A stretch of 64,000 nt of DNA, taken from NCBI GenBank assembly GCA_963692995.1, contig OY843611.1:372001-436000 (forward strand), in the 5' to 3' direction. This stretch comes from Bin87 sp963692995. Lineage in GTDB: Bacteria; Chloroflexota; Dehalococcoidia; Lucifugimonadales; UBA3495. Position numbers and translations under genes: made by a program. The notes under the pieces were generated by a model, which was given only the letters and a program-made list of their open reading frames with translations, did no database searches and was not told the origin of the DNA. Shown here in pieces: positions 35,097 to 44,111 of the stretch; the stretch's first letter is position 1; each line of letters begins with the position of its first letter.

Positions 35097-35169
35097 TCGC
35101 CGTCAACAGCCCGCCGGGGTCACCCGCGGGAGGGAACAAGACCAAAGGAGCAAGGAGTAACTCGCCACT

Positions 35170-36354
<1,185 letters not shown>

Positions 36355-36358
36355 CCCG

Positions 36359-36529
36359 ATGGCCCGCAAGTCCACCGACGCCCGGCAGATTATCACGCTG
36401 CAATGCACCGATTGCCGAGAGCGTAACTACTCGACCATCAAGAACCGGCGCAGCCATACCACCCGCATGGAATTGCGGAAGTACTGTAGCCGTTGCCGCG
36501 GCCACCAGGTTCACCGCGAAGTGAGGTAG
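36359..36529 (+). CDS. rpmG: Ribosomal protein L33
   Basis: A 56-residue large-subunit protein. ITLQCTDCRERNY at the N-terminus and YCSRCRGHQVHRE at the C-terminus give the two CxxC pairs of the zinc-binding L33 form. I start it at ATG 36359, four bases after the tuf stop; the longer open frame begins inside tuf. rpmG between tuf and secE is common in bacteria. Confidence 0.95.
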   Translation: MARKSTDARQIITLQCTDCRERNYSTIKNRRSHTTRMELRKYCSRCRGHQVHREVR

Positions 36530-36535
36530 CTGACA

Positions 36536-36790
36536 ATGGCCCGGGCATCGACTCGACGACCGGCTCCGATCTCTCCCCGCGCGGTGGGGAGGATCGGCCC
36601 GGTCGGCTTCCTCAGAGAGACCGTCTCGGAGTTGCGGAAGTCCGTCTGGCCCAGCCGCGAGGAGACCGCCCGTCTAACGGCTATCGTCATCGTGTTGGCC
36701 GTTGCAATGGGCTTCTTCCTGGGGTTGTTGGACCGGATCTTCGACTACGGCATGGGTTTCATCATCGGTCTGCGGCAGCTACCCTTCTGA
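36536..36790 (+). CDS. secE: Preprotein translocase subunit SecE
   Basis: An 84-residue single-helix SecE, an essential stabiliser of SecY in the membrane. The conserved FLRETVSELRKSVWPSREET segment (residues about 25-44) comes before one transmembrane helix (about 48-70). A basic, Pro-rich N-terminus of about 20 residues is typical of the short form. It starts seven bases after rpmG and precedes nusG. Confidence 0.93.
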   Translation: MARASTRRPAPISPRAVGRIGPVGFLRETVSELRKSVWPSREETARLTAIVIVLAVAMGFFLGLLDRIFDYGMGFIIGLRQLPF

Positions 36791-36952
36791 ACCAGGCCCT
36801 TTGCCGATCGCGGTCGGCGAACCTTCGCAGCGGCTCCCACCAGTACGGAGCAGCTTATACTTGACGCTCCGTCGCCTCCGCTTGGGTAGCCGGAAGAGGG
36901 CCGTTGCGCCCTTCTCCACGTCCCTAGCCACCTTTCAACCGAGTGCAAGACA

Positions 36953-37516
36953 ATGACCACAATGCAACCGCCCGCCGATCTGCGCTGGTACATAGTCCAT
37001 ACTTATACGGGCCAGGAGGACATGGTCAAGCGCAACCTGGACCTGCGCCGGAATAGCCTCGGCATGGATGACCGCATCCGTCGGGTGGAAGTGCCCGCCG
37101 GGGAGGAGATCGTCCGTAACAAGGGCGAGCGCAGTTCCCAGCGGCGCAAGCTGTTTCCCGGGTATATCCTGGTTCAGATGGTCATGGACGACGAAGCCTG
37201 GTTCCTGGTGCGAAACACTACGGGAGTCACCGGGTTCATCTCCGCTGAAGAGGAAGGCGGCGACCGCCCGCGTCCCGTGCCGTTGGATGACCGGGAAGTT
37301 GACGACATCCTGGAGCGGGTGGCCTCGGGCGAACCCCGCGCCGTCATCGGCCTCACTCATGGCGACACGGTTCGCATCTCCGAAGGCCCTTTCGCCGATA
37401 TGTTGGGCCGCGTGGAGGAGGTGGACGAGCACCGCGGACAGGTTACGGTGCTCATCTCCGTCTTTGGCCGCGAAACCCCCGTTGCTCTGGACTTCATCCA
37501 GGTGGAAAAGGTCTAA
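36953..37516 (+). CDS. nusG: Transcription termination/antitermination protein NusG
   Basis: A 187-residue NusG: the NGN domain starts LRWYIVHTYTGQEDMVKRNL and has LFPGYILVQMVMDDEAWFLVRNTTGVTGF, and the C-terminal KOW domain has GDTVRISEGPFADMLGRVEEVDEHRGQVTVLI. A 162-base gap separates it from secE. The coupling of transcription with translation through its KOW-S10 contact is family knowledge. Its position between secE and rplK is standard. Confidence 0.96.
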   Translation: MTTMQPPADLRWYIVHTYTGQEDMVKRNLDLRRNSLGMDDRIRRVEVPAGEEIVRNKGERSSQRRKLFPGYILVQMVMDDEAWFLVRNTTGVTGFISAEEEGGDRPRPVPLDDREVDDILERVASGEPRAVIGLTHGDTVRISEGPFADMLGRVEEVDEHRGQVTVLISVFGRETPVALDFIQVEKV

Positions 37517-37586
37517 CCCCTTACCCTCTCACCCTCACCCCAGCCCTCTTCCGTCAGGGAGCGGGAGCATTTAACGGAGGCCCGCA

Positions 37587-38015
37587 GTGGCAAAGAAGGT
37601 ACGCGCCGTCATCAAGCTGCAACTGGAAGCGGGGAAGGCCACCCCGGCTCCGCCGGTGGGACCGGCGTTGGGTCAGCACGGCGTCAACATCATGGCCTTC
37701 GTCAAAGAGTACAACGAGCGCACCGGCAGCCAGGCCGGAACCATCATCCCGGTCCACCTGACCGTGTACCAGGACCGCTCTTTTACCTTCGTAACGCGGA
37801 CGCCCCCGGCGTCGGACCTGCTGCGCCGTGCGGTCGGCATCGAAAAGGGTCAGGGCGACGCCCGAACTCCCATCGGAGCCACCATCTCCAACGATATGCT
37901 GCGGGGCATTGCCGAGGACAAGATGAAGGACCTCAACGCCAACTCGGTGGATCAGGCCATGAACATCATCGCCGGCACCGCCCGCAGCATGGGCATCGCC
38001 ATCGAAGGCGACTGA
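37587..38015 (+). CDS. rplK: Ribosomal protein L11
   Basis: A 142-residue protein of the ribosomal stalk base. AVIKLQLEAGKATPAPPVGPALGQHGVNIMAFVKEYN at the N-terminus is the classic L11 block with the prolines of the thiostrepton site; the C-terminal rRNA-binding domain ends NIIAGTARSMGI. The start is GTG at 37587 with GGAGG upstream. The C-terminal part reads KMKDLNANSVDQAMN, in place of the more usual K..DLNA.....A....GTA, still within family limits. Confidence 0.96.
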   Translation: MAKKVRAVIKLQLEAGKATPAPPVGPALGQHGVNIMAFVKEYNERTGSQAGTIIPVHLTVYQDRSFTFVTRTPPASDLLRRAVGIEKGQGDARTPIGATISNDMLRGIAEDKMKDLNANSVDQAMNIIAGTARSMGIAIEGD

Positions 38016-38044
38016 CGTTGACGCATACCCGGACAAGATTAGCC

Positions 38045-38069
38045 GGGGCAACACCCTCCTGGTTGCCCC
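38045..38069 (+). promoter_or_regulatory. Stem-loop between rplK and rplA
   Basis: GGGGCAAC (38045-38052) pairs exactly with GTTGCCCC (38062-38069) around a nine-base loop. It sits in the 78-base gap just ahead of rplA. L1 is known in other bacteria to bind its own mRNA in the leader, so this could be an L1 operator or a spacer hairpin; neither is proven. Confidence 0.4.
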
Positions 38070-38093
38070 GAACCGCTGAGGGAGAACACCAAA

Positions 38094-38807
38094 ATGCCCA
38101 AACACAGCCGTCGCTATAACGCCGTCGCCGAGCGTATCCCCGAAGACTCCGTGTACCAGCCGCGCGAGGCCATCGACCTGGTCAAGGAACTGTCCACTGC
38201 CAAGTTTGACGAGACCATGGAGGTGCACCTCCGCACCAACGCCGACGTCCGCCACGCCGAGCAGCAGGTGCGCGGCGTAACCGTCCTGCCTCACGGTCTG
38301 GGCAAGCAGGTGCGCGTGCTGGTGTTCGCCAATGGCGAGGCCGCCGACATCGCCCGCCAGGCCGGCGCCGATTACGTGGGCGACGATGACCTCATCGCCC
38401 GAGTCGAAGGCGGCTGGATGGACTTTGACGTCGGGCTGGCCGTCCCCGAGATTATGTCCAAGATCGGCCGGCTGGGCCGTTACCTGGGCCGCCGGGGCCT
38501 GATGCCCAACCCCCGCACCGGCACGCTAGTGCCGGCTCGAGACCTCCCCCGCGTCATTCAGGAGTCCAAGGCCGGCCGCCTGGAGTTCCGCACCGACCGC
38601 ACTGCCATCATCCACGGCCAGTTCGGCAAATCCTCCTTCGAGACCGACATCCTGGTGGACAACCTGACGGTGTTTATGGACTCGGTGATGCGGGAGCGCC
38701 CTGATGCCGTCAAAGGCGCCTTCATCAAGTCGGCCTACATCACGTCGTCCATGGGGCCGGGCATCTCGGTGGACGTGGCAACATTGCAGGCGCTGAAACC
38801 GGAATAG
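38094..38807 (+). CDS. rplA: Ribosomal protein L1
   Basis: A 237-residue L1: FDETMEVHLRTNADVRHAEQQVRGVTVLPHGLGK near residue 38, then MSKIGRLGRYLGRRGLMPNPRTGTL (domain II hinge) and the C-terminal ITSSMGPGISVD. L1 binds 23S rRNA at the E-site stalk and often represses its own operon. It is the last gene of this run; the genes for L10 and L7/L12 do not follow, and a convergent gene ends 125 bases later. Confidence 0.96.
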   Translation: MPKHSRRYNAVAERIPEDSVYQPREAIDLVKELSTAKFDETMEVHLRTNADVRHAEQQVRGVTVLPHGLGKQVRVLVFANGEAADIARQAGADYVGDDDLIARVEGGWMDFDVGLAVPEIMSKIGRLGRYLGRRGLMPNPRTGTLVPARDLPRVIQESKAGRLEFRTDRTAIIHGQFGKSSFETDILVDNLTVFMDSVMRERPDAVKGAFIKSAYITSSMGPGISVDVATLQALKPE

Positions 38808-38849
38808 CGGCGCGTTGTGCCGTGGTCAATCGGCAGCGCAACCGTAATC

Positions 38850-38875
38850 GTGGCCGCAGTTCTTGCTGCGGCCAC
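38850..38875. terminator. Ten-bp hairpin between convergent rplA and universal stress gene
   Basis: GTGGCCGCAG/CTGCGGCCAC (38850-38859 with 38866-38875), six-base loop. There is no T-run on the plus strand, so it is at best a weak terminator; it lies where rplA and the convergent gene both end. Confidence 0.45.
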
Positions 38876-38932
38876 ATTCCTGGTCGCGCCCATCAGCGAC
38901 TGCAACCGGAGGGGGAGATGATACGCTCCCGC

Positions 38933-39865
38933 CTATCGAATCACCAGCGCCGGCACGTTGGAGTGACGGATCACCCGGTCGGTTACGCTGCCCAGCACCA
39001 TGCGTCCCACGCCGCTGCGCCCGTGGGTGGTCATTACCACCAGGGACGCCGGCGCGCTCGCCTGATCAATGATGGTCTGCGCGATGTTGCCGCTGGTCAC
39101 GTGCTCAGTAGTCACTCCGTGGGCGTGGTCGATGGCTATGCGGGCGCTCACGTCTGCCAGGTACGCGGCGACCTCCTCGGCGTCCTTGGCGACTAGTTCC
39201 TCCGCAGAATCCAGCTCCAAATCGACCAGCGCTCCCATTTCAGCCGTAGCGCCCATCAGCTCACGACGGTAGTTCTCCACCGTCGGCGTAACCCGCAGTA
39301 CCCTAATGCCGGCAGACAGGGCCGACGCCAGGCCGATGGCGTGGGGAAGGGCCAGCTCCGACAACGCCGACCCGTCCAGCGGCGCCACTACGGACTGCAC
39401 CGTCGTCTCCGGGGAAGCCGGGCCACCTGCGCTGGCCCGCACGATGAGCATGGAGTTGGGTATCGTATGCACCACCTTGTCGGTAACGCTGCCCATGACC
39501 CATCGGGAGATGCCGCCGCGCCCGTGAGTGGACATCACCACCAGCGCTTCCGGATCAATTCCGGCCTGGGCGACGATGATGTCGGCGGCGAGGCCGCGCT
39601 GCGCGGTCAGGCGCACCGCCAGTCCGCCGGATTGAAGACGCTGCTGCGCCGGCTCCATGGAGGCTACCGCGCGCTGCCGGGCGCCACTGTCCAGCTGCTC
39701 AATCACTTGGTTCCCCGGCGCTCCCAGTAGGCGGAGCGGCAGAATATCGTAAGCCTGCACCAGCTCCACCGGAACCGACAGCGACTTGGCTACCAGCTCG
39801 GCATAGGGCAACGCCTGCTCCGCCAGATCGGACCCGTCCAAGGGAACTATCACTTTCGAGTACAT
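38933..39865 (-). CDS. Universal stress protein, two UspA domains
   Basis: A 310-residue protein of two UspA domains in tandem (about 1-150 and 160-310). The first starts MYSKVIVPLDGSDLAEQALPYAE; the second starts VVAPLDGSALSELALPHAIG. Both keep the ATP-binding GR.G(I/V).R.V.GS(V)T.. motif (in THGRGGISRWVMGSVT and THGRSGVGRMVLGSVT), so ATP binding is probable. Such proteins are linked to stress tolerance, but the target is unknown. It is convergent with rplA. Confidence 0.9.
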   Translation of the reverse strand: MYSKVIVPLDGSDLAEQALPYAELVAKSLSVPVELVQAYDILPLRLLGAPGNQVIEQLDSGARQRAVASMEPAQQRLQSGGLAVRLTAQRGLAADIIVAQAGIDPEALVVMSTHGRGGISRWVMGSVTDKVVHTIPNSMLIVRASAGGPASPETTVQSVVAPLDGSALSELALPHAIGLASALSAGIRVLRVTPTVENYRRELMGATAEMGALVDLELDSAEELVAKDAEEVAAYLADVSARIAIDHAHGVTTEHVTSGNIAQTIIDQASAPASLVVMTTHGRSGVGRMVLGSVTDRVIRHSNVPALVIR

Positions 39866-40115
39866 ATCCTTCGCTTCCTCCCAACTTCAGTTTGTTGCGG
39901 GTTGCAAGCAGCGGGTAGGGGGTGGGTACGCCGCTATCCCAATTTTACCATCGCGAGGGTACACCGCCGCCGGAATGTCGGCACGCGCGAAATCGTTCCC
40001 CTGGTGCAGTAGGGAGTGGGGACAACCCGTGAGCCTGACCTTGCCGCGCCAAGTCGGCGAGGCGGGCTTGCCATCTCCGGGTTTATCGCAATAGTCATCC
40101 GAGGGGCCTCCGCAA
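39866..40115. other. Intergenic region with no feature found
   Basis: About 250 bases. I see no gene, no clear promoter pair and no hairpin with a T-run. It separates two minus-strand genes. Confidence 0.5.
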
Positions 40116-41102
40116 TCACTCCGGCCCCGGCGCCACTCGCACGTGTACGTCGGCAGGGTTGATGCCGCAGTGTTCTAGCAGTTTTTTAGCACTTATCACG
40201 GAACTTATCCCGCTGATATTCCCTTCGTAAAAAAGTGGGGTTCCGGCAGCACCAGAAGCAATCGTGAAATCCTTGCCAGTAGGATGCACCGCCGTGATAT
40301 TGACGATGTATCGTCGGTGGCTGGAGCTTACCGGAAGATTGCTCTGCGTTAGTCTTTGCGTTGACCATAGCCAGCGAGCAGTCCGCTCCACCAGATGGCG
40401 CCATAATCTTACGCCTGATTCCTGACCGCCCGGGAAGCGGATTGCTTGCGGCGGTTTCCCTCCCCGCTCGGTGGTGAATGAAGACAGGGCAACCCATCCA
40501 TCAGGCGGCGGCCCTGGGGACATAGGCAGCGGCGGTTCGGGTTCTGCCGGAGCAGGAGCCGGCGTCGGGTCGGGTTGCGGTTGCGGTTGCGCCGCCAGAA
40601 TCGGCTCATTGGCGGGAACCGGCTGGCCCGACGCCAGGTTAGGCCGCCAGAGCAGCAGCAATTGCAGCGCGCACTGGTGGGCCGGAGTATCGGCAATCGA
40701 AACGTCGAGTATCTTCCGGTCTTCCAACTGCCCCCGCTGGAATACTTCGTACAGCTCCCAATGGTCGCCGTCGGTCAGCCCGGCGTATTCCACCCCCGAT
40801 GCGTTGGAGTAGTTCAGCATTTGCATCCGGTGCGACAACAACGACTCGCCCAGCTTCTTGGCTTCCACGGCGGCCGCCGGCCGGCCGTCAGGACTTAACA
40901 ATGCGTAGTCGGCCCGGCGGCCGCCCACGTTATACTCCGGCGTCACCGCCGCCGGATCGGACACGTCCCAGCCCAAGGCCCGCAGCAGCGGGTCAATCAG
41001 CGCCACCCGCGTCCGAGTTTCGTTCCCCTTTAGGCTGTCGCCGTGTTTGCTTATGCGCTGTTGCAGCGTTGCAATCACGCTTGCCAGATCATCCAAAAGC
41101 AT
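40116..41102 (-). CDS. HSDR_N-type restriction endonuclease-like protein
   Basis: A 328-residue protein whose first 150 residues resemble the N-terminal nuclease domain of type I restriction subunits (HSDR_N/PF13588). NETRTRVALIDPLLRALGWD, then YNVGGRRADYALLSPDGRPAAAVEAKKLG carries the D...(E)xK active-site pattern. A Pro/Gln-rich linker (residues about 165-195) joins a C-terminal domain of unknown type with FPGGQESGVRLWRHLVERTARWLW. There is no helicase domain, methylase or specificity gene nearby, so it is a stand-alone nuclease-fold protein. It lies downstream of the HicA/HicB pair on the same strand. Confidence 0.75.
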   Translation of the reverse strand: MLLDDLASVIATLQQRISKHGDSLKGNETRTRVALIDPLLRALGWDVSDPAAVTPEYNVGGRRADYALLSPDGRPAAAVEAKKLGESLLSHRMQMLNYSNASGVEYAGLTDGDHWELYEVFQRGQLEDRKILDVSIADTPAHQCALQLLLLWRPNLASGQPVPANEPILAAQPQPQPDPTPAPAPAEPEPPLPMSPGPPPDGWVALSSFTTERGGKPPQAIRFPGGQESGVRLWRHLVERTARWLWSTQRLTQSNLPVSSSHRRYIVNITAVHPTGKDFTIASGAAGTPLFYEGNISGISSVISAKKLLEHCGINPADVHVRVAPGPE

Positions 41103-41122
41103 ATCGTCACCTCCTAAAACGG

Positions 41123-41560
41123 TTATTCGGCGACTTGTTCCGAGACGGCCGGAGCGCAGCCGACGGCCTGCATGGACTTGAACACCTGGGCGATGGGCGT
41201 GCGGTAGTCCAGGCGGAGCAGTGGGGCCGCGTCCTGCTCGCTAATGCCCAGTCGTTCCGCCAGCTCCGCCCGGCTGATGCCCTGCTCGCGCAGGGCGGTG
41301 TAGAGGTCAAGCTGGGCGGCGATGACGGGCTGCACGGTGAGCAGTTCCTGTCCATCCTGGAAGGGGCTGGGGATGGGCAGGTCTTCATGACAATCAACAC
41401 AAGCGGCAAGGGCTACCACCAGGCAATCCTCTGCGTTGATGAGAGCCTCACGGAAGGTAAAACCTCCGGTTATCGCCCCATCGACATCGGGAAAGACCGC
41501 TACAAACCCATTGCCATCCGATTCGTTGCCCTTAATGTCGCACGGATAGACGTACTGCAT
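41123..41560 (-). CDS. hicB: HicB-type antitoxin with C-terminal helix-turn-helix
   Basis: A 145-residue antitoxin. The N-terminal HicB fold is visible in the FVAVFPDVDGAITGGFTFREALINAEDCLVVAL segment; the C-terminal part (LREQGISRAELAERLGISEQDAAPLLRLDYRTPIAQVF) is an XRE-like DNA-binding domain for autoregulation. The start is ATG 41560, one base past the hicA stop, with GGGGAG as ribosome site inside hicA. The frame is open 23 codons earlier within hicA. The pair is translationally coupled. Confidence 0.85.
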   Translation of the reverse strand: MQYVYPCDIKGNESDGNGFVAVFPDVDGAITGGFTFREALINAEDCLVVALAACVDCHEDLPIPSPFQDGQELLTVQPVIAAQLDLYTALREQGISRAELAERLGISEQDAAPLLRLDYRTPIAQVFKSMQAVGCAPAVSEQVAE

Positions 41561-41561
41561 G

Positions 41562-41768
41562 CTAGAACTCCCCTGGGTTGATCCCCAATTGGCGCAGCAT
41601 ATCAAAATATGTTCCACGAGCAATCTCACCGTTCTGTACGGTAGCCCTTCGATTGCCTAAGTAGAACGTTCCATGACTGCCCTTGCTTTGCGCTGGATCA
41701 ATACTCCAGTCCAGCCCATTGGCCCGAGCATAGCGCCGGGCGCGCCGCACGAATTCTCGGCCGTTCAT
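41562..41768 (-). CDS. hicA: HicA-type mRNA interferase toxin
   Basis: A 68-residue toxin with the HicA double-stranded-RNA-binding-like fold. SKGSHGTFYLGNRRATV holds the active His32 in the GSH motif, and the C-terminal EIARGTYFDMLRQLGINPGEF matches the family's ..GT...ILRQLGI. It would cleave mRNA when HicB is lost. Toxin-first order with HicB right behind is usual for this family. Confidence 0.87.
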   Translation of the reverse strand: MNGREFVRRARRYARANGLDWSIDPAQSKGSHGTFYLGNRRATVQNGEIARGTYFDMLRQLGINPGEF

Positions 41769-41815
41769 CAGCCGACTTTCGCACCGGCGCGCGAGGCGTC
41801 AAATCTACGCCGTCG

Positions 41816-43720
41816 TTAATCCTCTAGCGTAGTTATGTCTCCCGGGTCCAGCCCCAGTTCCTGCGCCTTCAGCAGCCGCCGCATAATCTTGCCGGAGCGG
41901 GTCTTGGGCAGCGTGGGCGTGAACTCAATCTCCGACGGCACGGCAATCGGCCCCAGCTCCCGCCGCACGTGCCGTTGCAGTTCGTTAATCATCCGGTCGG
42001 AGCCTTCGCTGCCCACGCGCAGGGTGACGAACCCCTTGATTGCCTCGCCGCGCAGCGCGTCCGGCTTGCCGATGACGGCCGCCTCGGCCACCTCGGGATG
42101 CGACACCAGGGCGGACTCCACCTCCGCCGACCCGATGCGGTGGCCCGCCACGTTGAGCACGTCGTCGGCGCGGCCCACCACCATGTAGTAGCCGTCGGCG
42201 TCGCGCAGAGCCACGTCGCCGGAGGAGTACACGCCGGGCACCTGGTTCCAGGTTTCGGCATAGCGCTCGGGGTCGCCCCAAACCGTGCGGGAGAAGTGAG
42301 GAAAGGGCTGCCGGATCACCAGGAAGCCGCCCTTGTCCGGCTCTGCGATGGGCTGGCCTTCCCGGTCCACAATGTCCATTACCGCGCCGGGCAGGGGCTT
42401 GCCCACCCGACCGGGCCGGGTTGCCATGGTGGCGGTGGTGCCCAGGCACGGGCCGCCGGTCTCGGTCTGCCACCAGTTATCGACCATGTGCGCCCACTCG
42501 CCGCCGCCGCAGATATGCTCGTAGGCCCAGCGCAGGGCTTCCGGATTCAGCGGCTCGCCGGCGCAGGTCAGGAACCGCAGGGAGCGCAGGTTGTAGCGGC
42601 TGACCGGTTCCTCGCCGTAGCGCATCAGCATGCGCACCGCCGTCGGCGCCGTGAAAATAACGTTGACGCCGTACTTCTCGATGACCTCGTAGAACACGGC
42701 GTTGTGCGGATAGTCCGGCGCGCCCTCGCGGAACACCGTGGTCGCCCCGGCCACCAGCGGCGCATAGACGATGTAGCTGTGGCCGACCACCCAGCCGATG
42801 TCGGACATGCACCAGAACACGTCGTTGTCCTTCACGTCCCAGAAGTTCTTGAAGTGGTAATGGGTTCCCACCATGTAGCCGCCGTGAACGTGGACGACGC
42901 CCTTGGGCTTGCCGGTGGTGCCGCTGGTGTACAGGATGTACAGCGGGTCTTCGGCGTCCATCACTTCGGCGGGGCAGTCGATGGCGCTGTTGGCCATCAG
43001 CTCAGCGAAGTCGGTTTCACCGTCGCGCAGGTCCTCGCGGGCCAGTTCGCGGCGGAAGACGATAACGCTCTCCAGGCTGTCACAGCCGGCCACGGCCGCG
43101 TCGGCAATGCCCTTCAGGTCAACCCGGTTGCCCCGGCGGTAGCCCACGTCGCCGGTGATCAGCGCCTTGGCATCGGCGTCCTGGATGCGGTCGCGGAGGG
43201 AACCCACGCTGAACCCGGCATAGACCACGCTGTGAATGGCGCCGATGCGGGCGCAGGCCAGCATGCTGATGGCCCCCTCCGGCGTCAGCGGCATGTAGAT
43301 GACCACCCGGTCGCCCTTGCCCACGCCCAGGGACTTGAGGCCGTTGGCGAAGCGGTTCACCTGCTGGGCCAGCCGGGCGTAGGTATAGACCTGCTCCGTG
43401 CCATCTTCGCCCAGCCAGATCAGCGCCGCCTTGTTGCGCCGCTCGGTAGTCAGGTGCCGGTCCAGCGCGTTATACGCGATGTTGGTTTGCCCGCCCACGA
43501 ACCACCGAAAGTTGGGGTATTCCCACTGGAACACGTCGTCCCACCGGCGGAACCAGTGCAGCTCCTCGGCAGCCTCGGCCCAGAACCCCTGGGGATCCGC
43601 CACGGAGCGGGCGTAAGCGGCGTCGTAGTCGGAAAGCGTAGCCTGTCCCGAGACGTGCGGCGGCGGCGGTATCTCGCCGGCTTCCTGCAAAAGATGGTCA
43701 ATCTGTCCCTGCTGAACCAT
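41816..43720 (-). CDS. acs: Acetyl-CoA synthetase
   Basis: AMP-forming ligase converting acetate, ATP and CoA to acetyl-CoA; 634 residues, near the usual length of about 650. Motifs: the P-loop YILYTSGTTGKPKGVVH, DIGWVVGHSYIVYAPL, the acetate-pocket WWQTETGG, and the C-terminal PKTRSGKIMRR, whose Lys is the catalytic and regulatory acetylation site in the family. TACAAT near 43764 on the minus strand could be its -10 box. It is flanked upstream by a repeat element and looks like a single-gene unit. Confidence 0.93.
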   Translation of the reverse strand: MVQQGQIDHLLQEAGEIPPPPHVSGQATLSDYDAAYARSVADPQGFWAEAAEELHWFRRWDDVFQWEYPNFRWFVGGQTNIAYNALDRHLTTERRNKAALIWLGEDGTEQVYTYARLAQQVNRFANGLKSLGVGKGDRVVIYMPLTPEGAISMLACARIGAIHSVVYAGFSVGSLRDRIQDADAKALITGDVGYRRGNRVDLKGIADAAVAGCDSLESVIVFRRELAREDLRDGETDFAELMANSAIDCPAEVMDAEDPLYILYTSGTTGKPKGVVHVHGGYMVGTHYHFKNFWDVKDNDVFWCMSDIGWVVGHSYIVYAPLVAGATTVFREGAPDYPHNAVFYEVIEKYGVNVIFTAPTAVRMLMRYGEEPVSRYNLRSLRFLTCAGEPLNPEALRWAYEHICGGGEWAHMVDNWWQTETGGPCLGTTATMATRPGRVGKPLPGAVMDIVDREGQPIAEPDKGGFLVIRQPFPHFSRTVWGDPERYAETWNQVPGVYSSGDVALRDADGYYMVVGRADDVLNVAGHRIGSAEVESALVSHPEVAEAAVIGKPDALRGEAIKGFVTLRVGSEGSDRMINELQRHVRRELGPIAVPSEIEFTPTLPKTRSGKIMRRLLKAQELGLDPGDITTLED

Positions 43721-43859
43721 AAAAGCGCACCTCGCAATGTAAAAATCCCGTGAAGTGCGCCTATTGTACCGGGATTAGCTAGGGGATGTTGGTGACGAAA
43801 TTCAGTCTCGACTCACGGGTGATAGAACCTCACCCCAGGGCGTGTCGTCAATTTATCCG

Positions 43860-43953
43860 GTCATTCCCGCGAAAGCGGGAATCTGGAATTGCCGGCTGTC
43901 GCAGAACGATGCGGTTATAGAGACGCCTGGATTCCCGCTTTCGCGGGAATGAC
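43860..43953. mobile_element. 94-bp MITE-like repeat element, copy 2
   Basis: Same length and ends as the copy at 27023-27116, with about five substitutions. It begins GTCATTCCCGC and ends GCGGGAATGAC. It lies between the divergent acs and LigB genes. The other part of this 390-base intergenic region holds the LigB promoter (44015-44044). Confidence 0.7.
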
Positions 43954-44014
43954 GGAAGATGGGTGGAGGGGGGATTGGGGAGTTTCGTAATTTCCTCATG
44001 GCGTCAACCCCCAT

Positions 44015-44044
44015 TTGACAGCCCTCCGCGCCTGTACCTACAAT
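44015..44044 (+). promoter_or_regulatory. Predicted sigma-70 promoter of the LigB gene
   Basis: Perfect TTGACA (44015-44020), 18-base spacer, TACAAT (44039-44044), five of six matches. It is 68 bases before the ATG. Confidence 0.6.
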
Positions 44045-44111
44045 CGCAGCAACTCAATCCATAACGCTCAGGTTCCGGAATGCTCGGGCTCCGGTTCGAC
44101 GGGAGGACAAC

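Noticed and set aside
36800..36952. tRNA-Trp or other gene between secE and nusG
   Set aside because: The 160-base gap has no cloverleaf and no coding frame of merit.
38820..38940. L10 leader (rplJ regulatory RNA) after rplA
   Set aside because: A hairpin exists, but no rplJ follows and I could not match the kink-turn core of the L10 leader. I left it as a weak terminator-like hairpin.
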